This document shows positions 9,801-9,986 of a stretch of DNA of 9,986 nucleotides, piece after piece. Source of the DNA: Prevotella sp. (lineage in GTDB: Bacteria > Bacteroidota > Bacteroidia > Bacteroidales > Dysgonomonadaceae); contig JAISES010000300.1 in assembly GCA_031263965.1 (NCBI GenBank), forward strand, positions 1 to 9,986, in the 5' to 3' direction. A program made the translations under genes and the position numbers. The notes below the pieces were generated by a model. That model ran no database searches. It had not been told where the DNA came from and saw nothing but the letters and a program-made list of their open reading frames with translations. Position 1 is the first letter of the stretch. Each line of letters opens with the position of its first letter.

Positions 9801-9986
9801 ATTATTATGATTATGTTATACGTTATCCAAATGCTGCCTTACTCGCATCTCGACTTTACTCCAGGACAGGCAATTTCTATTTTGATCTGAACAATGAATC
9901 CTGGTTTCCAATCTATTCGATACTGGAAACCCAAAACAGACCGATCTCCATCAAAATGCTTCACCATCCTGACGGAGAATGGCAGG
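3803..9986 (+). CDS. Tc-toxin subunit A (TcA)-like giant protein, PG-binding/SpvA (VRP1)/neuraminidase-like domains, 3' end outside window
   Basis: I translated this frame base by base: 2,061 codons without a stop, running off the right edge. TcA proteins form pentameric bell-shaped channels that bind target cells and inject a toxin delivered by a TcB-TcC cocoon. Visible order: (1) residues 14-64, peptidoglycan-binding-like helical repeat (LLQQALTALKY, FQQAHALG); (2) about 96-180, a beta-rich transthyretin-like domain; (3) about 200-630, helical; (4) about 630-1060, SpvA/VRP1-type region with SSVYSAAAYLADLLNFL (674-690), NTNTVLPYIDLV (730-741), HRFIRL (968-973) and LYDRLF (1053-1058); (5) about 1550-1655, ABC-toxin N-terminal region with YNYFLLDTEM (1616-1625) and LVQATLSVQLFVQRCLL (1634-1650); (6) from about 1660, the start of the neuraminidase-like region, with RVWEANRKVFLYPENWIEPE (1674-1693). 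The N-terminus MASFSFFLPEKF has no signal peptide. The channel and TcB-binding parts are not in view. The ATG at 3803 is the first in-frame start after AT-rich DNA and begins just ahead of domain 1. Membership of the TcA-like family is near certain; toxicity, targets and partners are unknown. By eye its base composition is lower in GC than purD and lnt. Confidence 0.93.
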   Translation, partial: MASFSFFLPEKFSLENREHIYLLQQALTALKYEIVQQEITDREYGESTKVAVASFQQAHALGITVAPSSDTISAINKELQQLYRIFGIFTNKSSMPVFAATAVLLIDGKETTSELTLQDGSFRFYPTFGSYYLDARGQLRYYPKVDIKIYQNGNSEPVFTSSSYISEIETVFNFTSDQVILTDSFYDICYEKLDNYYKRTPNAVGKSGDVNFTIENLWECSSKDLKQISLATGINMETLMQLIIGQKLSTWQKEESNKRDSTINEAITPAVCFALLSQNSITAMPQQLYQDIDEKQEWTDYKNKLVNIAEIGLTQLSPTNIADTLTTASQLNRIPFLMIDDIENISDNIIENNENVRGVEPLLAGGQNITKLIEIAEAAYGFSLSSNPKKDVVTKFIDNSTNFNAFIADLESNKTQDDGTDELVAVFNLSRVTRNFTPLIEKILDSYKDDIKNDIRYVATFSKVNWEGIIIGNNTNGSGYPEDFTSVDEYAQFLVNVCQELYTDIATISLLIEDSEELGLNKLSEIRNALLANTNFNLLTSNYDALDLADDMDAISELRQIQEIYRITPTPEAVRVMFKNKITSASQVYFMGKRELEHRLKDSSLSQANIDSIFDAASGRFANNLNAFFHIQSLLSHASLMAIGGANKENLKDKFPNLKDLFNELDYCECEHDSSVYSAAAYLADLLNFLENRTVQSGKTVKDFLYYDQGNPDNLLRRKDIGKIWLNTQNTNTVLPYIDLVCEVLEEAVLRISYADYEREEEEDYQTTLTAKELLAAPEHILRNKYQNDITAYDILKEKSYPMFAPLNLWQTEIRAYLKFMGIERYQLMEAFQGHDNASGTYTPTHANIAAEYFGLTSLEENLIITSTQPAESEDLRETEEPESANDSNNPWHTELKEDKGLYKMPIADFLQDSGLSVPELIDICNYYYGDTSNIIRWVQLTLESFEDCSYTNKDISGNNASSFDRAHRFIRLYRKSGWKIWELDLLLRSSVAHFNTQNLEGLDNLDAETLSNLMLFKKQQETLKLSVEELLACYAKINTETIIEKGKKKPCLYDRLFLQKSLSDPINQNLSNIKQGKEGASLNDNDQPLITACLSLKESDFQFLQSKWDKSNPYDLSYLTFLYRHGILAKKLKISAEDLFTVFTLLNENIVYDDYYTLSVIDTVIATVAKIKASKLTIAEYEYLALYTCPESTSTRDVTISYKAQELALSKEILDQYTTLLQSALSKAIRPPAENDFFKDEEASTEHWEASIPYKEYFTDYLLATEQYSLEDIEELIRIIECVSDKTDNEIDVFTKQMFISTDYFPVQINLHKEYPLEKEALIVRYKNVGFFVDAGLLSATVINYFSEWFELSAVTVQFYLGYYLGPKYLQGTSFSDMLLNAFEGTNGSLLLLSLHKVSLLINKKQISEADLALLLDMPMPTTQQPFIWYNFTLSVPDGNTLTDFLKLDALLALQKRYGTMGETDTLFSLLSKFAHGTLENNLFFALLCQLTSWDPVQFKQLQQDDALHYKLNDFYDPETYQKMGQCLDIIDKTGVTVSFIETWKLRDNDESLIAQQVKGAAKAHYDLDTWLDKLPAIQNPIREAKSHALSSFLIACSMRGEIDSLRWNDQTELYNYFLLDTEMKPIMKTSRLVQATLSVQLFVQRCLLGLENSAIKTNEDTWQQWEWMKKYRVWEANRKVFLYPENWIEPELRDDKTPFFKDMEDELNQGDITNELAETAFENYLQKLKDVSNLFVCGIYREFVNGNDGQYNGGLILKASKVDTTHVIARSRSTPYQYYYRAYDAIGKKWSYWESVELDIKGDVVIPMIYNRKLHLFWLSPVQKSKNRNTGGEVGDKRAPVNYTEIQLGWSILKNRKFTAVNYSSKKMLIKGQTVTDTFSLIAQYIEARNEIEFSVLQHMEDGDMTVEERTSTASLLTGKFFFNENVYRVNSIIHNAKDIPDGGSQDDDLNTEQKTFKVIAKEMSVEERTELKFVEGNYDRWDEITRNDPDDSTITYYYYDYVIRYPNAALLASRLYSRTGNFYFDLNNESWFPIYSILETQNRPISIKMLHHPDGEWQ

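Overview
The window is 9,986 bases of moderately AT-rich bacterial DNA. Every supported gene is on the + strand, and I see no rRNA, tRNA, CRISPR array or insertion sequence. The organism is most likely a member of the Bacteroidetes, probably Bacteroidales. Three things suggest this: the Lnt and M24 aminopeptidase sequences look like those of that phylum, the genes lack Shine-Dalgarno sites, and a TAnnTTTG-type promoter element lies ahead of the last gene. I cannot name a genus.

Positions 1-3518 hold three housekeeping genes: the 3' end of a metal-dependent Xaa-Pro aminopeptidase (M24), purD (GAR synthetase, purine biosynthesis) and lnt (apolipoprotein N-acyltransferase, lipoprotein maturation). 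purD and lnt are nearly contiguous and probably co-transcribed. Their functions are not directly related.

Positions 3519-3802 are a 284-base AT-rich intergenic region. It carries a candidate Bacteroidetes promoter and is the border between core and accessory DNA.

From 3803 to the right edge runs a single uninterrupted reading frame of at least 2,061 codons with no stop. It encodes the N-terminal and middle part of a very large protein of the Tc-toxin A (TcA) family. From the N-terminus it has a peptidoglycan-binding-like domain, a transthyretin-like beta-sandwich, a helical SpvA/VRP1-type body, the ABC-toxin N-terminal region and the start of the neuraminidase-like region. The channel and TcB-binding parts would lie beyond the window, as would any TcB/TcC (SpvB/Rhs) partner genes. 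This is the main item of interest: a toxin-translocation-type protein next to housekeeping genes in a probable Bacteroidales genome, with an N-terminal module absent from the classical insecticidal TcA proteins. PurD is a second curiosity, because it resembles Bacillus-type more than Bacteroidales-type PurD as I remember them.
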